Position numbers and translations under genes: made by a program | Assembly: GCA_022925895.1 (NCBI GenBank) | Contig: JAKSYS010000616.1 | Span: 1 to 37,509, forward strand | Direction: 5' to 3' | Origin: Fragilaria crotonensis | Lineage: Eukaryota; Bacillariophyta; Fragilariophyceae; Fragilariales; Fragilariaceae | DNA length: 37,509 nt | The notes under the pieces: model-generated | The model's input: the letters and a program-made list of their open reading frames with translations, nothing else | The model's database searches: none | Told to the model about the DNA's origin: nothing | Part shown: one piece after another, positions 19,388 through 29,108 of the stretch | Position numbering within the stretch: the first letter of the stretch is position 1 | How the letters are laid out: every line of letters begins with the position of its first letter

Positions 19388-21553
19388 ATGAGAAACGGTG
19401 GTGAAATGGATCCATCGATCCTGTCGCGGGTATCTTCCTTTCTTGGGCAGAATCAAACAACGGCAGCTACTGCCGGATTTCTCTGTTCCAGTCCTTCGCA
19501 GACACACACCGAACTGACGACTGATGCGGCTGGCCGGTTTAATGTTTTTATTTTCACAAAAGATCGACCATGGCAATTGCAACAGTTGCTTCTGTCTATG
19601 AAACTAGATAAGATTGGAGATTCTAAGGTGTATATCATTGCAAATGTTCGACCGGATTTCGAGGACGGTTATCGACAAGTGCAGCATGAATTCACCGACC
19701 AGATCGATTTTCTGGTGGAGAGCACAGATCGAACATTCCGTATGCATTTAGTGACGGTCATTCACGCCCACGTCGGAGAAACGCATCTGCGCTGGATGTT
19801 TCTAACGGATGATTGCATACTTCTGGAGCCCTTAAACGATGTCCTCGAGAAATCAGGATCATCAGACATCTTCTTGACCCGACTTCATCCTGGAATAACA
19901 TGGTGCCAAACACGAAACCTCCCATCACCAGCGCCGAAGAAGCATCTGCGGTATCAAACGGCCTGTTTCACGTATCCTCTGTCGTGTGGAAGGGTGGACT
20001 GGGCATATCCGTGGGATTTAAGTGGTGGGATCTATTCAAATGAGCTGGTACAAAATGTCTTGCAGCAGTGCGACGAGGAAGAAACATCGCATCCAAACAA
20101 GCTGGAGCTTGCAGGCTACGCCATCCTTCGAAAAATGCCATCGCCCATAATTTCTGTCCCGCAGTCACCAACACTTTTGATTCTGACCGTAAATAGAGTG
20201 CAAGACATTTGCTCCGCACCTGTCGAGAATGCAAAGGATCCGATAGAGATGCTCACGTTCTTGAAGGAAGGAAAGAGACTCGATTTCAACGCTTATCGGA
20301 CAAGTCACTTTAATTCTTCACACATTGGTGTTTTATGCTTTGCGAAAGCGGAACCGCTTCGAACGTTTGATCTCTCTGTGCTGATGCCAGTGCGCACAGG
20401 CCCTCCAAATGTCGCCAAGCTTGCCGCGAGATCGATCATCATGCAGTGCAAGGACCAGTCTGCGATCCACACCATGCAAGTGATTGTCGTGGATGATCGA
20501 TGCACAGATGGAAGTATTGATGCCATCGTGGCCGCAGCCAAAGACGCGGCCAGAGAGCTCCAAAAGGATATTGCGGTCGAGGACCACCGCTTCAACCATG
20601 CAATCGACGGAGCGAACTCGGAGATCAAACTTGAGATTTATGCTTCCGAAAAGCCAGGTGTAGCGGCTGCGCTGAATCTAGGACTCCATTATGCTCGCTC
20701 CGAATTTGTGGCGAGGATGGATGCCGATGACGTGTGCGCTGAAAAGCGATTCGTGTTGCAGCTCGAATATTTGCGATGCAATTCGTCGCTTGCAGTTGTC
20801 GGCACGTACTCTGCAGCATTCTCGGCATCAGTTGGTGGCGAAACGTTGGCTGGAAACGAATGTCGAATAAAGAAGCTACCTTTCTCCCGCGAGAATGATG
20901 CTACTTGGAGAACTCGGACGTCCTTTCCACCCACGGATCCAGGATTTGTTCCATGGGCCATGTTGTTTTCTTGTTGCCTCTCGCATCCGTCAGTCATGTT
21001 CCGCAAAGCAGTAATCATGGATGCTGGCGGGTATCGCGAAAATCTACGATATGCTGAGGACTATGATATGTGGTTGCGACTGACACAATCTGATCCTCGG
21101 TCAGTTGTGTCAATTCCTTATCTCGGATTGTGGCATCGGAAACATCACGGGATATCCGAAAAGACAGCGCTGCAAAAGAAAGAAGCGGATTGCCTTGCTC
21201 TGCAAAAAATCAACGAATACGTGGAAACCGATGGCACACCCGCAGATGTGTTTTTGAGACGACCTGAGTTGGCAGAAATGCCGTCGGGGTTGGATCACGC
21301 GGCACACCTTTTGCTGAGACTCGCCTCGGAGTTTCGGAAGAAGCTCCAACACACTATTACAGGGCGCGAGATGGAGCTGATTGAGTTTGATTGCAAGGAA
21401 CGCCTGGCAGAAATCGCTGCCTTATCTTTAACCAAGTTTGGTGATCCGGAATCTCAAGCGTGGAGACTCTGGTGCGACTTGTGTCCAGAGAGGGCATTGG
21501 AACAGGTTGCACTCCTGTGCCACGTTCAAAGCTGTCGCGATAGCATCACATGA
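19388..21553 (+). CDS. two-domain glycosyltransferase (N-terminal GT-A-like domain plus C-terminal family 2 domain)
   Basis: An unbroken 721-residue protein without introns. The C-terminal half is a family 2 glycosyltransferase: FDLSVLMPVRTG (327-338), VIVVDDRCTDGS (365-376), EKPGVAAALNLGL (421-433), the metal-binding MDADD (444-448), and the later GGYRENLRYAEDYDMWLRL (547-565), whose Glu-Asp pair is the usual catalytic base region. The N-terminal half (51-310) has its own Rossmann-like start FNVFIFTKDRPWQLQQLL and the acidic motif FLTDDCILLEP (138-148), so it may be a second transferase domain. No signal peptide or membrane segment is evident, so a cytosolic or peripheral location is likely; donor and acceptor sugars are unknown. 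The alternative start at codon 7 is possible. The stop overlaps the convergent neighbour's stop. Confidence 0.88.
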   Translation: MRNGGEMDPSILSRVSSFLGQNQTTAATAGFLCSSPSQTHTELTTDAAGRFNVFIFTKDRPWQLQQLLLSMKLDKIGDSKVYIIANVRPDFEDGYRQVQHEFTDQIDFLVESTDRTFRMHLVTVIHAHVGETHLRWMFLTDDCILLEPLNDVLEKSGSSDIFLTRLHPGITWCQTRNLPSPAPKKHLRYQTACFTYPLSCGRVDWAYPWDLSGGIYSNELVQNVLQQCDEEETSHPNKLELAGYAILRKMPSPIISVPQSPTLLILTVNRVQDICSAPVENAKDPIEMLTFLKEGKRLDFNAYRTSHFNSSHIGVLCFAKAEPLRTFDLSVLMPVRTGPPNVAKLAARSIIMQCKDQSAIHTMQVIVVDDRCTDGSIDAIVAAAKDAARELQKDIAVEDHRFNHAIDGANSEIKLEIYASEKPGVAAALNLGLHYARSEFVARMDADDVCAEKRFVLQLEYLRCNSSLAVVGTYSAAFSASVGGETLAGNECRIKKLPFSRENDATWRTRTSFPPTDPGFVPWAMLFSCCLSHPSVMFRKAVIMDAGGYRENLRYAEDYDMWLRLTQSDPRSVVSIPYLGLWHRKHHGISEKTALQKKEADCLALQKINEYVETDGTPADVFLRRPELAEMPSGLDHAAHLLLRLASEFRKKLQHTITGREMELIEFDCKERLAEIAALSLTKFGDPESQAWRLWCDLCPERALEQVALLCHVQSCRDSIT

Positions 21554-22133
21554 GAACAGCGAAGGGGTTGGATCTATTTGGAATGACTTCTTGGTCACTC
21601 TCGTCGTCGCTCTCGTCAGCGTCGACGTCCACGGCTTTCTTATCGAGAACGATAGCTTCGCTGTTTTCGACCCCTTCCCCTTTATCTGCGCCCTTCTGTT
21701 TCAACTTGAATTCTGGGTCGCGAATGAATTTAGCTTCAAGAGCACAATTTTGTAATGAATATCGCTCCATTTCAGAACTGCTTTTTGCTTCTCGAACCCT
21801 TACTCGGATCTGATTGTTCTCCAAAAGTCCTTCTTCTCGGCATCGTTTGAGTACCCAGAGTCTCCTGTTGTTGAGGGAGAAGTACCATCGTTCCCCGTCA
21901 TCTGCCATCGGTCCCACTATAACTTGAATGAGAGGTAGCTCTGCGGGTTTGAGCCTTCCTTCCCGAATATCATTGAGAGTTTGAAGCACTGACCTGCCGC
22001 ATCCAGAAAAATGCGGACGAATTCGGGCATGCTGAAATCGGACTCTCGCTGGATCCACTGAAATCCAATCATCACCATCACCTGCGGCAGCAGAGTTATT
22101 CTTACTGCTCTTTCCCTTTTTATTCTTGCCCAT
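21546..22133 (-). CDS. ParB/sulfiredoxin-like protein of unknown function
   Basis: 195 residues starting at 22133 (MGKNKKGKSSKN), after a Lys/Ser-rich tail likely to be flexible and nucleic-acid binding or a localisation signal. The folded part, about 25-120, contains DPARVRFQHARIRPHFSGCGRS, then LNDIREG, PLIQVIVG, and WYFSLNNRRLWVLKRC. This pattern of strand, helix and Asn-Arg-Arg resembles the ParB/Srx nucleotide-binding fold, with NNRR in place of ParB's GHRR; the Srx catalytic GCHR is not at its proper position, so peroxiredoxin repair is not supported. The C-terminus is acidic (VDVDADESDDESDQ). An upstream in-frame extension to 22208 lacks an ATG and crosses a possible splice acceptor, so I reject it. 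Unbroken frame; function unknown. Confidence 0.75.
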   Translation of the reverse strand: MGKNKKGKSSKNNSAAAGDGDDWISVDPARVRFQHARIRPHFSGCGRSVLQTLNDIREGRLKPAELPLIQVIVGPMADDGERWYFSLNNRRLWVLKRCREEGLLENNQIRVRVREAKSSSEMERYSLQNCALEAKFIRDPEFKLKQKGADKGEGVENSEAIVLDKKAVDVDADESDDESDQEVIPNRSNPFAVLM

Positions 22134-22486
22134 TCTCCCACAACTGATGGTACCTGCAGTCTGATGCAGTGATGACGATCGTTTGGTACCTGGCACCTGT
22201 AGAAGCAATTTCAGTTCATCGACGCATGTGTTGTGTCATGACGCTCAACATGTTATGCTCTCGGGTCTACATTCTACATTTGCGGCACACAGCATAAGAA
22301 AACAGTCTACTGGAGTTCTCTACCGGTATCTACAGTACCGGTATGAGTTATTCATACAAGGTCGAGAAGCAGCGTTACTTCCGGTACTTGGTAGTATGCA
22401 TACGCCTGTATCCTTGAAGGCTTCCAGGATACAGTATACAGTATACAGTACGAGTTCCATGTACTAAGTACCTGTGCTTGTATCTA
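22134..22486. promoter_or_regulatory. upstream region of ParB-like gene, interrupted by Copia element 2
   Basis: The spacer is rich in TACCGG and GTAC words, with a short ACAGTAT tandem near 22431-22450. With element 2 removed it would join 29018-29108 and form a shared promoter of about 450 bases between the ParB-like gene and the metallopeptidase gene. Confidence 0.45.
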
Positions 22487-22491
22487 TTATC

Positions 22492-22729
22492 GAGTAAAGT
22501 TCATGGGACAAACTATCCCATGGACAATAACTTACAAATCGATTGATGCTTGCAACTGATTCTCAAATAAAGAGTGAGATGATCGCCGTAGCGTTCATCC
22601 ACTTACTCGCTAATATTTAGATACACATACACAATTCATATAACGAATAGTACCGGATACTTTCCATACGACGTTGCCATGGCACTGTGCAGTACTTGTA
22701 TCCTCACTGTTCACGTCCGTATTCGTTCG
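22492..22729 (-). repeat. 3' LTR of Copia element 2
   Basis: 238 bases, reading 5'-CGAACGAATACGG...ACTTTACTC-3' on the minus strand. The ends are not the usual TG...CA. The boundary is set by divergence of the flanks and the TTATC duplication; one base of ambiguity remains at 22491. Confidence 0.95.
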
Positions 22730-22737
22730 GTCCCCTC
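22730..22737 (-). promoter_or_regulatory. polypurine tract of element 2
   Basis: GAGGGGAC on the minus strand directly precedes the 3' LTR, the position required for plus-strand priming. Confidence 0.55.
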
Positions 22738-22786
22738 GAAGTAGCCATGACGTTGTAACACATTGTCATGTTACTTCGATTCTCAC

Positions 22787-25700
22787 TTAGTACGTGAATT
22801 TGTCCAATAACTCTTCTCTCCTGGCTTGCGGTAAGACCTTCGTGAACAAGTCGCTAAGATTGGTCTTCGTACCCTCCTTGGCCACCCTTACGGTTTGCGC
22901 TGCGACGGCCTCACGGCAACGATGGTAGGCGATGGAATGGTGCTTTTTCTTCAACGTTGATTCAGGAAGAGATGTATTTTTATAGACAGCTTCGTTGTCA
23001 CAAAAAACATTCGTTGGTCCCTCCACGGGAACTCCAAACATTCGGAGTTTGTACCTGAGAGATTCGACTAGCTCCACGGCATTTTTCATCGCTTGAAACT
23101 CACTACCGAACGTGCTGGCCTCCACTGTGTTTTGTCGCTTGCTATGCCACATGATCGGAGCGCGGTTGCAAAAGATCAATATACCTGTCTGTGACCTGCG
23201 CGTAGCACGGTCACTACCATGACTGGCGTCAACGAAGCAGTGAGTTGACATACTGTTCCACGTGGTTTTGCATGTCAATCGGAATTGCTTCCTTGGCGTC
23301 ACGATAAAAGTCATACCAATCATGACGTTTAAACATCTTTTCGCTGATCCGAGGATGCTGCGCATCAAACGCTAGTTTCCGCTTTGGGTGCAATTTCAAG
23401 TACCCGAATACTCGATACACTTGATTCAAGTGGCCGATCCTTGGAAGTGCCAAGTGCGATGACAGCAGTGACGTTTCTAAGAGAATATCAACACGTCCGA
23501 GTTCCACAGCCCATCGTAGTATCCCGATCAATTCTTGGAAGTACTGAACCCCGTCACTCTTCAACTCGTTCGACGTGTCAAGCTCGGGACGATAATCTGG
23601 TGGTAAAGGAGTATAACACTTTGTCGGAAGCCGAAGTCCCTTCTTTGCCAGAGACTCCTCCACGTTGCGCACAGATGCCTGCACATACTTTTCGGCCGAC
23701 ATTGTCCAACATTCGTGACCATCGACTTCCATCTTACCCAGTTGTGCACCAAGATAAATGTCTGGCTCTGCGATCTTATCGTCCTTTAGCTTGAAGACCG
23801 ACTGCAGTCCCCTCAAAGTTGCAGCCGGATCCGCTGCAATCGAAAGCACGTCATCGACGTAACACAGAACGAGTTCATAATACTCGAAACCGTCAGGCTT
23901 CACCGCCGGGCGCAGCCACACATCAGGGTCAGCCCTCGTGGGGCTGTACCCCAAGTCATGTAGCGTTTCTGCTAGTAAGGCCCTGAAGGCCGCACCAGCG
24001 GACTTTAAACCATATAGGGCCTTCCGAACAATGAAGATCGTTCCGGCTTCTGATCCGAACTCGGGCCCTGCCCGAGTCCAAATCTTCTCTCGGCAATCTG
24101 CCGTCAGGTAGGCGTTTTGGATGTCACACGCCATAACCTGAAGCCCGTTAAGGGCAGCAATTGTCAGCGCGATTCGAACGGAGTCTCGCGAGACGACCGA
24201 CGCGTACGTCAATGTGCTAGGCACTTCAGTCGTGTGCCCGCCTGCCACGAACCTGGCCTTCCGGCGGAAGTTCTCGCCCATTTTCACATCAAAAATTAAG
24301 TGACACTTAACCTGCTGATAGCCGATTGGTATATCGCTCTCGGATTTCTCCCACGCCTCAAAGGCAGGACGTACGTTCCGCATTTCTTTACAAATAGCTT
24401 CCCACCACAAATTGTTACCGTTTTCCAGATCAAACGCTTTTGCTTCTGCCACTGTTTTAGGAATCTTGATCCCAAACTTGTGAGTCCTCACCCAATATTT
24501 GGACTTGAGCTTCGCGATGATTCGATTACGTTTTCTCAATGTGTACGGAACCCACCAGGCAAAGGCGGGTTCTTCCGCTATCCTTGTGGCGACCGCATAT
24601 TCTGCGAGCTGAACCGGGTATGATTCTTTCATGTCTTTCATTGCGATCCACGTCGAACTGTTATCTTTCCATTGCGCAAGAACCTCCCAACCGATCGTCG
24701 TTTCGCGACGCCTTCGGGTACCGGAGGAGGTCATGATGAATGCATCTTGTTGCTTCAACTCCTGGCCATTTGTCCGATGGCCGATGATTTCGTCGAGCAT
24801 AACGTGCCGATTACCCTCCTCGTCAACTTGCGAGAACAAATTTTCGGCAATTGCATTTGCAGCAAGAGACGTCTTGTGACCGTCAGGAAACTCGACCTCG
24901 TAAACTCTTGTGTCAAGGATTGGGTTATCATTGGCTGTCCCTATCGGGAGGCCGTCTTTGTCCCTCAGGCGTTTCGTTACTCGGCCGAGCTCAACTTCAC
25001 CACCACCTCGCGGTAAAGCGAGCTCCATATTAAGATACGTATCGTCAAAGACGTCAGGGGTGAAGGTTCGGTCGGCTTCAGGCAGTCCCTGATCGGAAAC
25101 CACCTTTCCAAATTCTTCATAGAACTCATCGTCGAATCCAGTGTTGTTGTCCCAATCAGTCGGACGAACCTTTCCGTCACCGTCGTGCGGGTAGAAATCA
25201 GGGTCGCCCAATCTCGGTATGACAGCCGAGTCAAAGGCCTTTCCGAGATCTATGACGTCTTGCGTTTGTTGCTCCAAGTTTGTGACTCTCTGGACCGTGG
25301 TCCTTGATAGTACCTGACATTCTTTGGTCAGTACCCAAACGACATCAGCGTCCCCACTTTATGCGACACGCCGAGCCACCGTCCGAGCTTGGTTTCACCA
25401 AGGCCAGCATTGTCTTTGTACCAGACTCGGTCATAGAAACCAAAGTCAAGGTACTCAGAGATGTCAACAGATTCCCCAGTTACTTTCTCCAACGGGCATC
25501 GCCCGCCGAGTTCCCTCGATGAGTTCGAGGTACGATTCTGTATCTCACATACCCAACGTAAACCATAGTCCCATAGTCGACGTGGCACATTCTTTTTCGT
25601 CATCACACGATACCACTTCTTTCGAATCTCGCGTATAACACCTTCCGCGAAGTTATGGTTCGGTCGATCCGGTTCAGTGACCCTGTGGTCGATCGAGTAC

Positions 25701-26971
25701 TTGCGGACGTTCCGAACGAATTCGGTTTTCTTGCCGCTCTGTTCACGAGATCCATCGGAGGTCAGACGTTCTGGCCGTCCGAAGTCATGCACGAATTGTC
25801 TGAGCGCTTCTCCAGCACCGGATTTGGACTCCATTGGGTATGCGACTGCAAAGAAATCTTTGCTCGCAAATATCTGAGCATACTTATTACCATCAAGGGA
25901 TTTATGACGGCCATCCATAGTGTCGCAGTAATAGTGTCCCCTCAACAGCGGCCGCTCAAACACCCTGTCGGCTCGATACCTGCGACTCAATGGTAGGATC
26001 GCTGAGCGGACTGCATTCTGTGTCGTCACTTGGACTGTATTCCTGGCCTGAGTGAGCCCGATGCACCATCTCTCGCTAAGTTCCTCTGGTGTCACACTAC
26101 TGTGTCGCTCCTGCGATACAAAAGTTCGTCGACCAGGTACATCAGTGAGCACCTCGGGTACTCTTACCTCGGCGATCAGTCGTTCCGTGATGCTACGAAG
26201 GCATAAACATGGAGTGTCACACCACGGATCGTTGCAACAGCGTGAGTTAACGTCACCGTTAACGTCACCACGTTGAATGGCGCTAACCCGGTTCGCCAAC
26301 CTTCCCTCCTCCACGATGCGCAGGTTCCGGAATTGCACGGCGTGGGGATCCCATGGGGACCGCGAGGTCAGGACAATATGAGGACATTCGTGAAGTTCGA
26401 TAGCAGTGGGGGTCCTAGTGGAGAGAAAGATAGTCGTGCCATCCGAGTCCAAAGGAAAAATCATGTCGCCATCTTCGGTTGCGAGGTGCATCTGTACACC
26501 CTCGTAAGGGTTGTCCTGCACCTGGACGCCAAAGTGACGAAGCTGATTGGGGTTGATCAACGTGTGATCCATCTGCTCCCCCATCCATAGTGATTCATGG
26601 AAGACAAGGATGTAGGTGTCACCGGTGTGTTGACACATCCATGCGGTAGCGCCGGTGACAATAGGCACATCTTTGATGGCTGTATACGTCTCGGTATAAG
26701 GCGAGACGTCACATTCGCGGCCGGTGTGTGACAAAATCACACAGTTACGACCGAGCACGATGGTGTCAGCGTGAGTGTCAAGCTCGAGTCTGCTGTAAAC
26801 AATCGAGCTGTCATTACACACGCGTGACACAGTTCGCGTTCTTGCTCGCCTCGTGGACGAGATGTGAGCTGCAATGTGTCGTTGCTTTGCAAGAGTGCAG
26901 AACATCTTCAACCATCTAAGCCCAGCCTGCATGCAACCGATTATTAGTTGCACGATGACAACGAGGAACAT
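22787..26971 (-). CDS. pol: Copia element 2 pol (protease, integrase, chromo-like module, RT, RNase H), frame-broken
   Basis: In order on the minus strand: protease-like RLELDTHADTIVLG (about 26765-26800); integrase with D (YYCDTMDG), D (TSDGSREQ) and E (PNHNFAEGVIREI), 25930-25620; a slip near 25345 inside LMS-VWVL; the segment VYEVEFPDG and IGHR; a chromo-like module EVLAQWKDNSSTW then MKDMKESYP (24579-24695); reverse transcriptase with ACDIQNAYLTADCREKIW, KALYGLKSAGAAF and active site LCYVDDVLS (YVDD at 23850-23861); a slip near 23250; and RNase H with CFVDASHGSDRATRRSQTG and STFGSEFQAMK. The stop is at 22787. Only two frame breaks affect about 1390 residues, and all catalytic motifs look intact, so the element may be functional apart from sequence errors. 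The first residues after the gag stop are unusually hydrophobic. Confidence 0.93.
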
Positions 26972-26977
26972 CCAGAG

Positions 26978-28528
26978 TCATTCTTTCTTCTGTTTCTTTT
27001 GCTGACGCCCTCCAAAGGAGTCGCCGGCGTTGTCGGGTGTATCAGATTCGTTCCCGTCGGCGTCCTGAGGTTTGGATTTACTGAGCGATGCGATAGTACG
27101 TTTCAGCTCCGCCATCTGAGATTTGATATCTTGCAGTTTTGTTCCTACCTCGGACGCCTGTCGCCCTTTCTTGGGGGGATTTGCCTTTATTTTTCTTTCT
27201 AGTGTCGAGGACAATTTGTTTGTCGTCACTGGACATTTGTGCCCAGTCCGAATAATATCCGGTCCAGACACTCCCATCAGGCATATAAATGCCCTTGCGC
27301 TTCGATGCACTGTCTTGTTTACTGGCACCACCGCCTCGAATGCGCTTCGGTTCCTTAGTTCTGTCGGACACCGCACCAGAAATCTTACGCGTTGATTGAT
27401 GATCCGACAGTTCAGACACTTGCGCCGATAGGTGATTCGCACACTCCGTAAATGTCAAGCCGTCCATTGATGCACGCACCCGAAGCGCACCAACAGCATC
27501 CTGCAGTTGCGGGTGCTCAACCTTCTTCAGGAGCATTCGCACCTTGGCTTGTTCAGAGATAACCTCCTTCTCTTCTTCGAAGATGTTAAACATCTTCTGC
27601 ATTTTGTCGAGAAAGGACGAAAATGACATAGCACGCTCGTTCTTGTAGTGAAGCGTGTCCCGAATACGCTCCGCCGCCGCGATTCGACGGCTCGTGTTGC
27701 CTTCTCCGCTGTAATGCTTGCGGAGAGCAATCATGTCGTCTCTACCACTTTGTCGGCGAGCCAATGGTTTGATCCATTGTTCAGCCGACTCAGTTTGGAG
27801 AAAGCTCTTAATGAGTTGGTGCACTTTCCGTGCGTCAGCTTGAAAGACGTCACCGGAAAGTGGTGCACATGCGATAGCGCGTTCATTGAAACTCCCGTAC
27901 TCACTCCCGGCAGGTGGTGTCTCATCTTCCCGAACCACATAGGACAATGGAATACCATTGACACCTGGAATAGTGGACAGGTAGTTCACAAACGCCGGTT
28001 CCCATTCCGGCCATTTCTTCTCATCTTTAAACTTGCCGGGATCTGCGGCCTTACTGACAGTATCCGATTGATCCTTCTCGATCATTCGAACTTCCGCACG
28101 GTTGACAGCAATCTCAATGCCGCACAGAAGGCTGCTCCGTCTTCACCAAACTCATCCAGGCTAGGACTTTCGCCAACCCTAGTGAAGTCTTGGACCCAGT
28201 GAACCATACCGATGAGGTATCGAATACGACGAATACCGAAGATAAAACGACCGTCTGCAGCAGTGCGGCGTCCATAAGACTCGGCCAGGTCCCTGATATC
28301 TTTTTCTTTCATGGATTTCAAGTCGTCGAACGACCCAAAACCTTCTACCTGAATACGATTTCTCGTCGCTTCGTTATCAAATCCAATCCATGTGAGTGCC
28401 AAGTTCATGGTGTCCCCATTAGGTGGTGGCACCTCAATGACTTCCTCAATACGTGGTGCAACAACTTCGTCCATTTCTGTTTTACTGGTGTCTGAAATAT
28501 GTGTACGACAACAATTGTTAGTACCCAT
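26978..28528 (-). CDS. gag: Copia element 2 gag, frame-broken
   Basis: The first part (28528-28082) begins MGTNNCC and contains LTWIGFDNEATRNRI, then GFGSFDDLKSMKEKDIRDLA and IGMVHWVQDF, a pattern typical of gag N-termini in this protist Copia lineage. It ends in a TGA that overlaps the next ATG as ATGA (near 28082-28085). The second part, to 27078, has WPEWEPAFVNYLSTIPGVNGIPLSYV and a long helical capsid region, including FSSFLDKMQKMFNIFEEEKEV. A slip in an A/C homopolymer near 27180-27200 leads into a third frame with a short coiled-coil-like KLQDIKSQMAELKRTIASL and a Lys-rich end. No CCHC zinc knuckle is seen; the basic tail may bind RNA instead. It stops with a TGA at 26978, in the same frame as pol. 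Confidence 0.88.
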
Positions 28529-28763
28529 TCATGATATTAAGTTGCCGACTCGGCCGTCGACACAGTCGACTCATAGGTGGCGTAACGACAACACCATTCT
28601 TGAGGTAGATTGATCAGATCTTCCATTCTTTCATACACTGGTCACCACCGACAACCGTCGGATGATGCCATGTCGTACGCGTCAGCGATCGGTCGTTAAC
28701 CACGCCATCAGACAGCATACGACTGCAGGCTCATCAATCGCATTGCCCATAGCTCTTACGCCA

Positions 28764-28776
28764 CTGGGTCTGATAA
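28764..28776 (-). promoter_or_regulatory. possible primer-binding site of element 2
   Basis: On the minus strand TTATCAGACCCAG follows the 5' LTR after three bases. It matches the common initiator-Met primer site (TATCAGAGCCAG) with one mismatch over the core, though it lacks the leading TGG. Confidence 0.4.
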
Positions 28777-28779
28777 ACC

Positions 28780-29017
28780 GAGTAAAGTTCATGGGACAAA
28801 CTATCCCATGGACAATAACTTACAAATCGATTGATGCTTGCAACTGATTCTCAAATAAAGAGTGAGATGATCGCCGTAGCGTTCATCCACTTACTCGCTA
28901 ATATTTAGATACACATACACAATTCATATAACGAATAGTACCGGATACTTTCCATACGACGTTGCCATGGCACTGTGCAGTACTTGTATCCTCACTGTTC
29001 ACGTCCGTATTCGTTCG
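28780..29017 (-). repeat. 5' LTR of Copia element 2
   Basis: Same sequence as the 3' copy over 238 bases. Its upstream edge lies 92 bases before the metallopeptidase start, pointing the opposite way, so a bidirectional LTR promoter could drive that gene. Confidence 0.95.
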
Positions 29018-29108
29018 TTATCTATTATCTATTATCTATTGTGCGAGAGGGAAAACTTGATGACCAGCAAACAACGTGCTTTGCATTTTGCATTCGAAGT
29101 CTGCTGTC

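Larger units (their letters stand above)
22492..29017 (-). mobile_element. Copia element 2, complete, with apparently identical LTRs and target-site duplication
   Basis: A 6526-base LTR retrotransposon on the minus strand. Its 238-base LTRs (22492-22729, 28780-29017) read the same at every position I compared. The duplication TTATC flanks it at 22487-22491 and 29018-29022, inside a TATCTAT microsatellite. Order: gag, protease, integrase, chromo-like module, reverse transcriptase, RNase H (Copia). A polypurine tract GAGGGGAC abuts the 3' LTR, and a sequence resembling the initiator-Met primer-binding site follows the 5' LTR. The protease motif (DTHAD) and gag type match a lineage known from diatom and other protist genomes, distinct from elements 1 and 3. 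Identical LTRs indicate very recent insertion. Confidence 0.97.
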
